Of a stretch of DNA of 64,000 nucleotides, positions 37,987 to 45,998 are shown in pieces. Position 1 is the first letter of the stretch. Each line of letters opens with the position of its first letter. Under the pieces are notes generated by a model, which did not search any database, was not told the DNA's origin, and was given only the letters and a program-made list of their open reading frames with translations. The position numbers and the translations under genes are program-made. Origin of the DNA: Bradyrhizobium sp. SZCCHNS1050 (GTDB lineage: Bacteria > Pseudomonadota > Alphaproteobacteria > Rhizobiales > Xanthobacteraceae); NCBI RefSeq assembly GCF_032484785.1, contig NZ_JAUETR010000001.1, positions 1,488,001 to 1,552,000 on the forward strand, written 5' to 3'.

Positions 37987-38505
37987 ATGTCCGACCCTCA
38001 GCGCTCCCGCTGCCCGATCAACCTGTCGCTCGAAGTGGTGGGGGATAAATGGAGCCTCTTGATCATCCGCGACATGATGTTCGGAAATCGCCGGCACTAT
38101 CGCGAGCTGCTCGGCGGCTCGGAGGAGGGCATCTCCTCGAACATTCTCGCCGACCGGCTGAAGACGCTGCTCGCGGCCGGCATCATCAGCCGTGCGGACG
38201 ATCCGAGCCACAAGCAGAAGGGCATCTATTCCCTGACCGAGCAGGGCATCGAGCTGTTGCCGATCCTCGCGCAGATGGCGGGCTGGGGTTACAAGTATCT
38301 GCCCGTCTCGGAGGAGCTCGGCATCCGCGCCAAGCTATTGATGGAAGGCGGCCCGAAGATGTGGGCCGAATTCATGGACGAGCTGCGCGAAACCCATCTC
38401 GGCGCGAAACGGCGCAGGAGGGCTGGACCGAGCGTCGGCGAGCGGCTGCAGGCAGCTTACCAGAAGGTCGTCGCTGCCAAGAAGGCCGAGGCAGGCGGCC
38501 GATGA
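37987..38505 (+). CDS. HxlR family transcriptional regulator
   Basis: This 172-residue winged-helix regulator begins MSDPQRSRCPINLSLEVVGDKWSLLIIRDMMFGNRRHYRELLGGSEEGISSNILADRLKTLLAAGIISRADDPSHKQKGIYSLTEQG. The conserved N-terminal Cys (RCP) is the redox or ligand-sensing residue in several HxlR proteins, which often respond to aldehydes or quinones. The ATG at 37987 is the standard family start. It is divergent from the reductase gene, with candidate operators between. Confidence 0.93.
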   Translation: MSDPQRSRCPINLSLEVVGDKWSLLIIRDMMFGNRRHYRELLGGSEEGISSNILADRLKTLLAAGIISRADDPSHKQKGIYSLTEQGIELLPILAQMAGWGYKYLPVSEELGIRAKLLMEGGPKMWAEFMDELRETHLGAKRRRRAGPSVGERLQAAYQKVVAAKKAEAGGR

Positions 38506-38551
38506 TCGCACGCCTCGCGACGCGCACGGATCGTGCGCGCCGCTTCCCGCA

Positions 38552-39760
38552 TCAGAACCGCGTGTTGTCGGCCCTGTAGCGCGATGATTTGCGCGGGGCG
38601 CGTTCGGGGGCCTGCTCGAGCTGCGCGATCGGACGGCGATAGGTCTCGGCGCGACGCAGCCAGCCCGCCTCCCACACGCGGTTCGAGGGCAGATTGCGAA
38701 CCCGCTGCTGCAGCACGACCTGCACCGCGTCGGAATATTCGGCGAGCACGGCCTTGGACTCGGTGGTGGTGCCGTTCATCTTGAGCAGCACCTGCTTGAG
38801 ACCCCAGCCCTGGCGCTGGCCCGTCTCCTTGTCCACGGCCGTCTCGGACGGATTAGTGCCCTCGCCCTTGAAGTTGATGTAGTCGATCAGCGGGTAGAGA
38901 TCGTTGGAGGCGCGCACGACTCGCGAATATTGCGCGACGATGTGCTCGCGTTCGGCGCTGTCGGGCGTGTTGGCGAGGATCTTGTCCATCGCGCCTTGCG
39001 CACGCGCCACCAGGAACTGCGTCTGCTCCGCAATCGTGTCGAGCAGGAACTGCCGCAATTGCCGCATTTGCGGCGAGTTGAAATTCCGCTTGAAGTCGGC
39101 CCGGCTGGTCCACGGGCATGCCGGAATCGGCGTCTTGTCGAGCCATGCAGGCAACGGCGTCTTGCCCTTGCGCAGAAATGCGATCAGCCCCGGAAAACCC
39201 TCTTCATAAGGCGGCTTCGCGGTGGACGGGTACCAGATGAAATGCCCGATTCCCAGCGAGGCGAATTCTTCACCCGCATTCCACGACGTGATCGCGTCGC
39301 GCCGTCCCCCGGCCTCGTTGAGCCAGATCCTGCGGCCGATCATCTGCGCGACGTCGGCCGGCAGCGCGCGCTGAGGCACCGACAGATTCTTCGTGGTCTT
39401 GGCGTCGCTCCGCGGGTCGCCCTTGCGCTCGGCCGCGATCGGCTTCGCACGCTCGGTCGGTGGAACGACCACTTTCAGAGCCGGCGTCTGCACGTCCGAC
39501 GGCCGCCCCACCGTCTCGGGCTCCGCCGTCTGCGGCTGCTGCGGCGGCGCGACATCGTGCGCAGCCTGCTCGGTCTCTGCCGGTTTCGCAGCAACGCTGC
39601 CATCCGCTCCGACGGCGCCGGACGCCGCGAGCCCGAGGACAATGCACGACAACAGCAGCGCGCCGCACCCGCGCCACAGACCATTCGACCCGTGCGACGA
39701 AGCGTGCAGCTCCGTGGTTCTGACGAGGGTGATTCGCCGGCTGATGAATAGATCGCCCAT
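38552..39760 (-). CDS. Exported protein of unknown function, lysozyme-like motif
   Basis: This is a 402-residue protein. After a hydrophobic export segment (GALLLSCIVLGLAASGAVGA) and a Pro/Glu-rich linker, the conserved-looking domain begins at DVAQMIGRRIWLNEAGGRRDAITSWNAGEEFASLGIGHFIWYP. The order Glu, then Gly-Ile-Gly-His, is reminiscent of phage-type GH24 muramidases (E...TIGYGH), but overall I cannot assign the family. The C-terminal part (WGLKQVLLKMNG, RRAETYR) is well structured. No gene overlaps it, and the dispersed repeat lies directly upstream. Confidence 0.65.
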   Translation of the reverse strand: MGDLFISRRITLVRTTELHASSHGSNGLWRGCGALLLSCIVLGLAASGAVGADGSVAAKPAETEQAAHDVAPPQQPQTAEPETVGRPSDVQTPALKVVVPPTERAKPIAAERKGDPRSDAKTTKNLSVPQRALPADVAQMIGRRIWLNEAGGRRDAITSWNAGEEFASLGIGHFIWYPSTAKPPYEEGFPGLIAFLRKGKTPLPAWLDKTPIPACPWTSRADFKRNFNSPQMRQLRQFLLDTIAEQTQFLVARAQGAMDKILANTPDSAEREHIVAQYSRVVRASNDLYPLIDYINFKGEGTNPSETAVDKETGQRQGWGLKQVLLKMNGTTTESKAVLAEYSDAVQVVLQQRVRNLPSNRVWEAGWLRRAETYRRPIAQLEQAPERAPRKSSRYRADNTRF

Positions 39761-40017
39761 GTCGATTCTACCGAGACTCTTAAACTCTACGCCACCGGTT
39801 CAGATTCGTCCCGGACACGTCCGAGAGCCACCCGACGACGAGCAAATCAGCCGACGGCGGGACTGTCCAATTCCACGGGGGAACGCGCCTGGAGAGGCGG
39901 CTCTTTTCCTGAAGACTTTCAAGTCGATCACCCTTGTCCAGTGCTTCCCGTAAAAAATCCCTCTTTCGCCTTTCCGGAATTCATGCTCCTTTAGCCACGT
40001 CCTGTTCCCGATCGAGA

Positions 40018-40460
40018 GGGACGTTTCGCGGTCGTCACGAACGTGGGGAGCAGGATGCGGTGAACGCGTCGATGTTGCAGCGTGGAGCATGATTCGGAAC
40101 CGGAGGCCGTTGACGGCTATTGCGCCACAGCTTTCCGACAAGATCATGCTCATATGAGGACACGCAGACGAACAACGCGGCGCGTACGGCGAAATCATGT
40201 GGTCCCTGGCATCCCGATGCTGATGCCGTGTCCGATGCGGGAGCGTATTGTGGCGGAAACGGGGGCAAAACAGCCGGTCCCCGGGCATCGCGCAGGGAGG
40301 GCCGGGATGTCTCAGCCGAATCTGTGGTTCCTGCCCCGTGCATTTTTCCCGCGGGGGCCATGGGGCGGGCAAGCTCCCGGTCTTCCCTGCGCCCTCCGAC
40401 CCGAGAGGGAGGCCAGGGCGAGCATGACTCGGGTGCTTCGACACCGCGAGAACGCGAATT
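40018..40460 (+). repeat. Dispersed GC-rich repeat, copy 1
   Basis: This is similar over several blocks to 60325-60700: GACGTTTCGCGGTCGTCACG here against GGCGTTTCGCGATCGTCACG there, then blocks with CATCGCGCAGGGA(G/A)GGCCGG and a CATGGG/GCGGGC segment ending TTCCCTGCGCCC. The reading frames in it (both strands) are not conserved between copies. It is a non-coding repeat family, probably of Bradyrhizobium type. The 144 bp between it and the SDR gene hold no gene that I recognise. Confidence 0.65.
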
Positions 40461-40645
40461 GACGTCGTCGTTACCACCCCTGGCTGTTTGACAACGCCCA
40501 CGAAACTCGCTGGCTATACGCATCGCGCGGAGCTGGATTGAACGTACACTGACAGATGTGACGGCCTTCACAGCCGATCCGCGCAGCGCATGTTAGGACT
40601 CAACGACGAGAAGAGCCGGGCTGCCGGCCCGAGGAGTCGACCGCC

Positions 40646-41446
40646 GTGACGGAAACATCGACGACGACGCTGACTGACAAGGTCGCCCTGATCACCGGGG
40701 CGGCACGCGGCATCGGGCTGGCGACGGCAAAGAGATTTCTGCACGAGGGCTGGCGCGTGGCGCTTCTCGACATCGAGAAGACGCTGCTCGACGACGCCAC
40801 ATCGGCACTCAAATCCCCCGATCGAACGCTCGCGCTGCATTGCGACGTCGCGGACGCGGCGATGGTCGCCGATGCGTTGGCGCGCATTGCCGGCCGTTTC
40901 GGTCGTCTCGATGCACTGGTCAACAATGCCGGCGTGGCGCGTTTCGCCCCGATCATGGAAACCAGCGAAGCCGACTGGCAACGCATCCTCGACGTCAACC
41001 TGACCGGGCCGTTTCTGTGCACGCGCGCCGCGGTGCCGCTGATGCGCGAGCACGGCGGCACCATCGTCAACATCACCTCGATTTCAGCCGTCCGCGCCTC
41101 GACGCTGCGCTCCGCCTACGGCACCAGCAAGGCGGCGCTGGCGCATCTGACCAAGCAGCTCGCGGTCGAGCTCGCTTCCACCGGCATCCGCGTCAACGCG
41201 GTGGCGCCGGGCCCGGTGGAGACCGCGATGGCCAAGGACGTGCACACGCCGGAGATCCGCGCCGACTATCACGACGCCATTCCACTCAACCGTTACGGCC
41301 TCGAGGACGAGCTCGCCGAGGCGATCTTGTTTCTCAGCTCCGAACGCTCCAGCTATATCACCGGACAGATCCTGGCCGTCGATGGCGGCTTCGATGCCGC
41401 GGGAATCGGATTGCCGACCTTGCGCGGCCAACGCAGGAACACATGA
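40646..41446 (+). CDS. Short-chain dehydrogenase/reductase (SDR)
   Basis: This 266-residue SDR oxidoreductase has the cofactor site TGAARGIGLATAK (NAD(P)-binding), NNAG (VNNAGVARF), the catalytic Ser/Tyr/Lys in NITSISAV...SAYGTSKAALAHL and the family C-terminus (SYITGQILAVDGGFDAAG). The substrate is unknown. The start is a GTG at 40646 with GAGGAG eight bases upstream. It is followed after 4 bp by a protein of the COG3904 type, so they may be co-transcribed. Confidence 0.92.
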   Translation: MTETSTTTLTDKVALITGAARGIGLATAKRFLHEGWRVALLDIEKTLLDDATSALKSPDRTLALHCDVADAAMVADALARIAGRFGRLDALVNNAGVARFAPIMETSEADWQRILDVNLTGPFLCTRAAVPLMREHGGTIVNITSISAVRASTLRSAYGTSKAALAHLTKQLAVELASTGIRVNAVAPGPVETAMAKDVHTPEIRADYHDAIPLNRYGLEDELAEAILFLSSERSSYITGQILAVDGGFDAAGIGLPTLRGQRRNT

Positions 41447-41450
41447 AACG

Positions 41451-41897
41451 ATGCCGAGCCGGACGCGCATCATCCTGACCTTGCTGCTCGCCGTCCTCTT
41501 GTGGGGGATCGCGACGATGCTGGCGCGCGCCGACGTCCGCATCATCTCCTCGCCCGGCGGCGAGGTGGGACCGTTCCTCGATCTGTTCGAGAAGGTGCGC
41601 GCCTCCGGGGAGCGTGTCATCATCGACGGTCCCTGCCTGTCGGCCTGCACGCTGGTGCTCAGCGTCGTGCCCGAGGACCGCATCTGCGTGACGCAGCGAG
41701 CCTCCCTCGGCTTCCACGCCGCACGCTCGGTCGACCGGCGCGGCCGCGTTTATGCGGAACCCGAAGCCTCCAAGCTGGTGCTGCAGACCTATCCCACGCC
41801 GGTGCGCGGCTGGATCGAGCGCCGCGGCGGCCTGACGTCGCGGCTTCTGTTGTTGCGCGGGCGCGAGCTCAAGGCGATGTACCCCTCGTGCCGCTAG
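41451..41897 (+). CDS. Exported ClpP/crotonase-like protein (COG3904 type)
   Basis: This 148-residue protein has an N-terminal signal or anchor (IILTLLLAVLLWGIATMLARA) and a short domain VRIISSPGGEVGPFLDLFEKVRASGERVIIDGPCLSACTLVLSVVPEDRICVTQRASLGFHAA. The GGEVGP loop and the Ser in CLSACT resemble the oxyanion loop and nucleophile of periplasmic ClpP-like proteins of COG3904. It is probably a periplasmic serine hydrolase-like protein of unknown function. It follows the SDR by 4 bp. Confidence 0.7.
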   Translation: MPSRTRIILTLLLAVLLWGIATMLARADVRIISSPGGEVGPFLDLFEKVRASGERVIIDGPCLSACTLVLSVVPEDRICVTQRASLGFHAARSVDRRGRVYAEPEASKLVLQTYPTPVRGWIERRGGLTSRLLLLRGRELKAMYPSCR

Positions 41898-41902
41898 CGG
41901 CG

Positions 41903-42322
41903 TCACGCCGCGTAGCCTTCCGCCGGGGAATTGATCATCCACGGAATGCCGAAGCGATCGACGCCCATGCCGAAGCCCTTCGACCAGAAGGTCTTGCCAA
42001 ACGGCATGGTGACGGCACCGCCTTCGAGGAGCGCGTTGAACTTGCGCTCGGCCTCGGCCGGATCCGCGATCTGGAGCGAGACCGAGATTCCGTGCGGCTT
42101 GCCTTGATAATATTCGGGCGGCGAATCCGAGGCCATCAGGACGCCTCCGCCGATCGAGAAGCGGACATGCATGATCCTGTCCTTGTGCTCCGGCGCACAC
42201 GGCATCTCCGGCGGCGCCTCGCCGTTGCGCATCATCATCTCGATCTTGGCGCCGAGCACCTCGCGGTAGTGCTTGAGCGCCTGCTCGCAATCGCCGTTGA
42301 ACGTCAGATAGGGACAGATCAT
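41903..42322 (-). CDS. VOC (PhnB-like glyoxalase-fold) protein
   Basis: This 139-residue protein of the VOC superfamily (PhnB/3-demethylubiquinone methyltransferase-like group) reads MICPYLTFNGDCEQALKHYREVLGAKIEMMMR...MHVRFSIGGGVLMASDSPPEYYQG...FWSKGFGMGVDRFGIPWMINSPAEG. The family binds metal ions for varied chemistry; the activity is not known. The ATG at 42322 has AAGGAGG six bases upstream, better than one two codons earlier. It is the second gene of the DoxX-VOC operon under promoter P3. Confidence 0.9.
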   Translation of the reverse strand: MICPYLTFNGDCEQALKHYREVLGAKIEMMMRNGEAPPEMPCAPEHKDRIMHVRFSIGGGVLMASDSPPEYYQGKPHGISVSLQIADPAEAERKFNALLEGGAVTMPFGKTFWSKGFGMGVDRFGIPWMINSPAEGYAA

Positions 42323-42352
42323 CGTCATCCTCCTTGGTTGAAAGATCATTCG

Positions 42353-42790
42353 TCAGCGCGGCAGCGGCAGCGGCAGCGGCAGCGGCAGCGGCAGCAGCGC
42401 GCGCAGCCGGCGATCGCGCAGCCACAAGCCGCCCCACAGCATCAGCCCGAGATAGAGGCCGAACAGGACGTGGCTGAACAGCGGACTGCCGATGCGGACA
42501 TGAGAAGCGATGGCGCCGCCGAGATAGCCTGTCAGCAGGATCGCCCCGACGAACGACGTCGCCGGCAACGCATAGAGCACGGTGCAGACGATCGTGATCA
42601 GACCGAGCGCGCGGGCCGTGCCGTCACTCGCGCCATAGCCCATCTGATCCAGCGTCTGGGTGACGACGGACAGAGGGACGAGCTTGATCGCGCCGTCGAA
42701 CAGCAGGAACAGGGTCACCAGCCCACTCAGGATGCGGCCGCTCCACAATTCGGCGCGCGAGACCGGTTCTTCCAAGGTGATCGTCGTCAT
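42353..42790 (-). CDS. DoxX-like membrane protein with a slippage-prone C-terminus
   Basis: This 145-residue protein has four membrane helices (ILSGLVTLFLLFDGAIKLV, LGLITIVCTVLYALP, FVGAILLTGYLGGAIAS, HVLFGLYLGLMLWGGLWL) resembling the DoxX family. Near the C-terminus the DNA is a tandem GCGGCA hexamer run (about six units, 42358-42397) that encodes alternating Leu-Pro. DoxX proteins are membrane parts of redox or quinone systems. The ATG at 42790 follows GGGGAGGAG. It is the first gene after promoter P3. Confidence 0.8.
   Translation of the reverse strand: MTTITLEEPVSRAELWSGRILSGLVTLFLLFDGAIKLVPLSVVTQTLDQMGYGASDGTARALGLITIVCTVLYALPATSFVGAILLTGYLGGAIASHVRIGSPLFSHVLFGLYLGLMLWGGLWLRDRRLRALLPLPLPLPLPLPR
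42358..42397. repeat. Tandem hexanucleotide repeat inside the DoxX gene
   Basis: Six or so consecutive GCGGCA units encoding a Leu-Pro run at the C-terminus of the DoxX-like protein. Six-base units keep the frame, so slippage would only lengthen or shorten the run. Confidence 0.85.
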
Positions 42791-42821
42791 CTGCAGCTCC
42801 TCCCCGTAATGCTGCTCCAAG

Positions 42822-42848
42822 GACGAATGAAGGAGCGTGCCGCCGACA
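42822..42848 (-). promoter_or_regulatory. ECF42-type promoter P3 (TGTCGG-N17-CGTC)
   Basis: Minus strand TGTCGG (42848-42843), 17 bases, CGTC (42825-42822), then CTTG. It lies 32 bp before the DoxX-like gene and immediately downstream of the ECF sigma factor gene on the same strand. Confidence 0.75.
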
Positions 42849-42886
42849 GCCCGGTTCAAGATTTTGGATCGAATCTCAGCGGAATG

Positions 42887-44158
42887 TCACTGGCCGACCT
42901 GGACCTGAGCCGTTGCGCTGTCGCGCATCAGGCGATCGAGCTGCATGCGGATATGCGCGGCCTCCGCCGAGCTGTGCGCCAGCGCGATGGCGCGGTCGAA
43001 GGCGGTCCGTGCCTCGTCGGCGCGTCCGAGCTGCATCAGCAGCGCGCCGCGCACGCCGAAGAAATAGAAATAGTTGGCGAGCCGCCCTTCGAGCGGCCCG
43101 ATCAGGTCGAGCGCCGCCCCGGCGCCGCGGACCTTGGACACCGCAACGGCGCGGTTGAGCGTCACCACCGGCGAGGGCTGCACCACTTCCAGCGCGCCAT
43201 AGAGCAGGTCGATCTGCGTCCAGTCGGTGTCCTCCGGACGCGCGGCGCGTGAATGCAGCGCCGCGATCGCCGCCTGGATCTGGTACGGACCGCTGCGGCG
43301 ATGGCGCATCGCCTTGTCGATCAGGGCTGTGCCTTCCGCGATCATCGGCTGGTTCCACAGCGAGCGATCCTGATCCTCCAGAAGAATCGGCAATCCCTCG
43401 GCGTCGAAGCGGGCGGCGGAGCGGGCGTGCTGCAACAGCAGCAGCGCCGTCAGCCCCATGATTTCGGGCTCGCTCGGAAACAGCCGCAGCAGCAACCGCG
43501 CCAGCCGGATCGCCTCCTCGGACAGCGGCTGGCGCTGCGCGGCGGTCTCGCCGCTGGCCGAATAGCCCTCGTTGAAGATCAGGTAGACCATGGCGGCGAC
43601 CGCGGTCAGGCGCTCCGACCGCTCGACCGCGCCAGGGGTCTCGAACGGCACGTTCGCCTGCGCGACGCGCGCCTTGGCGCGGGTGATGCGCTGCTCCATG
43701 GCGGCCTCGCTGACCAGGAAGGCCCGGGCGATCTGCTTCACCGTCAGTCCGGACACCACGCGCAGCGCCAGCGCGATCTGCTGCGTCGCGGGCAGATCCT
43801 TGTGGCAGCAGATGAACAGCAGGCGGAGGATGTCGTCGCGATAATGCGAGCCGTCGAGCCGGTCGGCCAGCGCGCTCTCGGCGTCGTCGAGATCCGAGAT
43901 CGCCTCGTCCTCCGGCAGCGGCTGCTCGCGGCGGACACGGCGGACGTCATCGATGGCCGCGTTGCGTCCGACCATGATCAGCCACGCCGCGGGATCGCGC
44001 GGCGGCCCATTCTGGGGCCAGCTCTTCAGCGCGCGCAGGCAGGCGTTCTGGAATGCCTCCTCCGCCGTGTCGAGGTCGCGGAAATAGCGCAGCAGCGCGC
44101 CGACGGCCTGGGGACGTGCTGATGTCAGGGCTGCATCGATCCAGGCCGTATCGGTCAT
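42887..44158 (-). CDS. ECF42-type RNA polymerase sigma factor
   Basis: This 423-residue sigma factor has the sigma-2 and sigma-4 domains in the first ~190 residues (LLRYFRDLDTAEEAFQNACLRALKSWP, LTVKQIARAFLVSEAAMEQRITRAK). A ~220-residue C-terminal extension follows with the group's hallmarks YLIFNEGYSAS, DRSLWNQPMI and GPYQIQAAIAALHS. This is the ECF42 architecture, which lacks an anti-sigma factor and is regulated through the C-terminal domain. Its start overlaps the upstream DGPF gene by four bases, the standard ECF42 context. The gene itself is expressed from P2. Confidence 0.94.
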   Translation of the reverse strand: MTDTAWIDAALTSARPQAVGALLRYFRDLDTAEEAFQNACLRALKSWPQNGPPRDPAAWLIMVGRNAAIDDVRRVRREQPLPEDEAISDLDDAESALADRLDGSHYRDDILRLLFICCHKDLPATQQIALALRVVSGLTVKQIARAFLVSEAAMEQRITRAKARVAQANVPFETPGAVERSERLTAVAAMVYLIFNEGYSASGETAAQRQPLSEEAIRLARLLLRLFPSEPEIMGLTALLLLQHARSAARFDAEGLPILLEDQDRSLWNQPMIAEGTALIDKAMRHRRSGPYQIQAAIAALHSRAARPEDTDWTQIDLLYGALEVVQPSPVVTLNRAVAVSKVRGAGAALDLIGPLEGRLANYFYFFGVRGALLMQLGRADEARTAFDRAIALAHSSAEAAHIRMQLDRLMRDSATAQVQVGQ

Positions 44159-44523
44159 GCCAGCGCTCCACCCGGCCTGAACGTGCCGACGGGACGGATC
44201 TCGTAGGAGCCGCCTGGATTGGCCTCACCGAGCTCGCGCGCGACCTCGAGCGCCTCGTCGAGATTGGCACAGTCGACGAGATAGAAGCCGAGCAGTTGCT
44301 CCTTGGTCTCGGCATAGGGGCCGTCGATGACGAGCGGCGGATCCTCCTTCCGGAGCGTCGTCGCGGCCGTGGTCGGCAGCAGCCGCGCCACCGGCCCGAG
44401 CCGCCCCTGCTTGGCGAGCTTCTCCTGGATGACCGCAAGCTTGGCCATGACCGCGGCATCCTGGTCCTTGCTCCAGGCGCAGACGACATCCTCGTCATGA
44501 TAGCAGAGCAGCGCATACAGCAT
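44155..44523 (-). CDS. YciI/DGPF protein coupled to the ECF42 sigma factor
   Basis: This 122-residue DGPF protein starts MLYALLCYHDEDVVCAWSKDQDAAVMAKLAVIQEKLAKQGRLGPVARLLPTTAATTLRKEDPPLVIDGPYAETKEQLLGFYLVDCANLDEALEVA, with IDGPYAETKEQLLGFYLVD corresponding to the DGPF block. Proteins of this family lie beside ECF42 sigma factors in many bacteria and may transmit the signal to the sigma factor. It is the first gene of the operon, with promoter P2 upstream and an ATGA overlap with the sigma factor gene. Confidence 0.92.
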   Translation of the reverse strand: MLYALLCYHDEDVVCAWSKDQDAAVMAKLAVIQEKLAKQGRLGPVARLLPTTAATTLRKEDPPLVIDGPYAETKEQLLGFYLVDCANLDEALEVARELGEANPGGSYEIRPVGTFRPGGALA

Positions 44524-44549
44524 CGGAAGTCATCTCCATTCGTCTTCAA

Positions 44550-44576
44550 GACGGCGGAGTATGCCTCCGGCCGACA
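44550..44576 (-). promoter_or_regulatory. ECF42-type promoter P2 (TGTCGG-N17-CGTC)
   Basis: Minus strand TGTCGG (44576-44571), 17 bases, CGTC (44553-44550), then TTGA, 27 bp before the DGPF-sigma operon. This indicates positive autoregulation of the sigma factor. Confidence 0.75.
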
Positions 44577-44622
44577 GACCCACGAAGTATTTTCGCGGGT
44601 TCCGCCTGCAGGAACAAGCCGC

Positions 44623-44940
44623 CTACCAAGAGATGCCGTACTTGGCCGCGATGTTGCGCGCCCGCGTCTCCTGCGCGCTCTCGCGCGGCTGCCTGGCTCG
44701 GCCCGTCTGGCGCTGCGACTGGCCTTGGCCCTGCCCCTGACCTTGCCCTGCGGCACCTTGGCCGCCCGCACCTTGCGCCATGCCGTCCGCGGCGCCCTGT
44801 TGACTGGCGGCCTGCGGCTGACCGCCGCCCTTGCCAATGGAAATGCCGTTGGCCGACAGGATCGACCCGACATCGATGGTCTGAGCCTGGACCGAGGCGG
44901 ATGCGATGACGAAAGCGGCGGCGAGAAGCAATTTGCGCAT
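44623..44940 (-). CDS. Small secreted Gly/Gln-rich protein
   Basis: This is a 105-residue exported protein. A signal peptide (KLLLAAAFVIASASVQAQ) is followed by TIDVGSILSANGISIGKGGG and then a Gly/Ala/Gln-rich region with a GQ repeat (GQGQGQGQSQRQTGRARQ). It ends in a basic segment (RARNIAAKYGISW). The family is not recognised. The ATG at 44940 was chosen because a signal peptide follows it immediately. Confidence 0.6.
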   Translation of the reverse strand: MRKLLLAAAFVIASASVQAQTIDVGSILSANGISIGKGGGQPQAASQQGAADGMAQGAGGQGAAGQGQGQGQGQSQRQTGRARQPRESAQETRARNIAAKYGISW

Positions 44941-45028
44941 GACGATGTCTCCGTGTTGATGGCTGGAGATTGGCCTGCGCGCGCGATCTGGTATGTGGAA
45001 CACGTCACATAAGCTCGAGGACCCCCTG

Positions 45029-45994
45029 ATGACCAAAGGCGCGCTGGCGCTCCTGATCCATGGCGGCACCGATAACTGGTCGCCGCAGCGCTGGAAGGCG
45101 CGTTTCGACGACGTCTGCGGCGACCGCCCGGTGGTGCTGCTGCCGGATGCGAGCCTCGATCCGGCGGAGGTGCACTACGCCGCGGTGTGGAAGCCGGTCC
45201 CCGGCGAGCTCGCCGGCTTCCCGAACCTGCGCGTGATCTTCAATCTCGGCGCGGGCGTCGACGCACTGATGGCCGACAAGACGCTGCCGAGCGTGCCGCT
45301 GGTCCGGGTCGCGGTCGATGATCTTACGGCGCGGATGACCGAATATGTCGTGCTGCACGTGCTGATGCATCATCGGCAGGAGCTGTATCTGCGCGAGTCG
45401 CAGCGCGTGAAGCGCTGGGCGCCCAAGTATCAATGGCCGGCGGCCGCGATCGGAGTCGGTATTCTCGGACTGGGTACGCTCGGCATCGATGCGGCCGAAG
45501 TGCTCAAGCGGCTCGGCTTCCAGGTCGCCGGCTGGAGCCGCAGCGAAAAGCAGGCGGACGGCATCGAGTGCTTCCACGGTGCGGCGCAGCTGGATGCGTT
45601 CCTGGCGCGGACCGACATTTTGGTGTCGCTGCTACCGCTGACGCCCGACACGCGCGGCATTCTCGATCGCAAGATGTTCGCGAGGCTTCGGCGCAGCTCG
45701 CCGCTCGGCGCCCCCGTCATGATCAATGCCGGGCGCGGCGGCCTGCAGAACGAGGCCGACATCCTCGCCTGCCTCGACGACGGCACACTTGGTTCGGTCT
45801 CGCTCGACGTGTTCGGCCAGGAGCCGCTGCCGGTCGACAGCCCGTTCTGGAGCCACCCGAAGGTGGTGCTGACGCCGCACAATGCGGCCGACACCGACGC
45901 CGACGCGATCTCGCGCTACGTCGCCGAGCAGATCGCGACCTTCGAGGCCGGCGGGGCGCTGCGCAATCTGGTCGATCGCGTCAGGGGATATTGA
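45029..45994 (+). CDS. ghrA: Glyoxylate/hydroxypyruvate reductase A
   Basis: This 321-residue D-2-hydroxyacid dehydrogenase reduces glyoxylate or hydroxypyruvate with NAD(P)H. It has the GxGxLG cofactor motif (IGVGILGLGTLGIDAAEVL), a catalytic Arg in MINAGRGGLQNE, and the Glu-His pair (DVFGQEPLP, LTPHNAAD). The length and the N-terminal MTKGALALLIHGG fit the GhrA subgroup. GAGG lies about eight bases before the ATG. It converges with a TetR gene, only 4 bp apart. Confidence 0.88.
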   Translation: MTKGALALLIHGGTDNWSPQRWKARFDDVCGDRPVVLLPDASLDPAEVHYAAVWKPVPGELAGFPNLRVIFNLGAGVDALMADKTLPSVPLVRVAVDDLTARMTEYVVLHVLMHHRQELYLRESQRVKRWAPKYQWPAAAIGVGILGLGTLGIDAAEVLKRLGFQVAGWSRSEKQADGIECFHGAAQLDAFLARTDILVSLLPLTPDTRGILDRKMFARLRRSSPLGAPVMINAGRGGLQNEADILACLDDGTLGSVSLDVFGQEPLPVDSPFWSHPKVVLTPHNAADTDADAISRYVAEQIATFEAGGALRNLVDRVRGY

Positions 45995-45998
45995 ACCG

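Noticed and set aside
39800..40571. Two minus-strand frames encoding short Pro/Arg-rich proteins
   Set aside because: They lie in the dispersed repeat and their frames are not preserved in the second copy.
42353..42400. CRISPR-like short tandem repeats
   Set aside because: Hexamer tandem within a coding sequence with no spacers; it is a simple sequence repeat.
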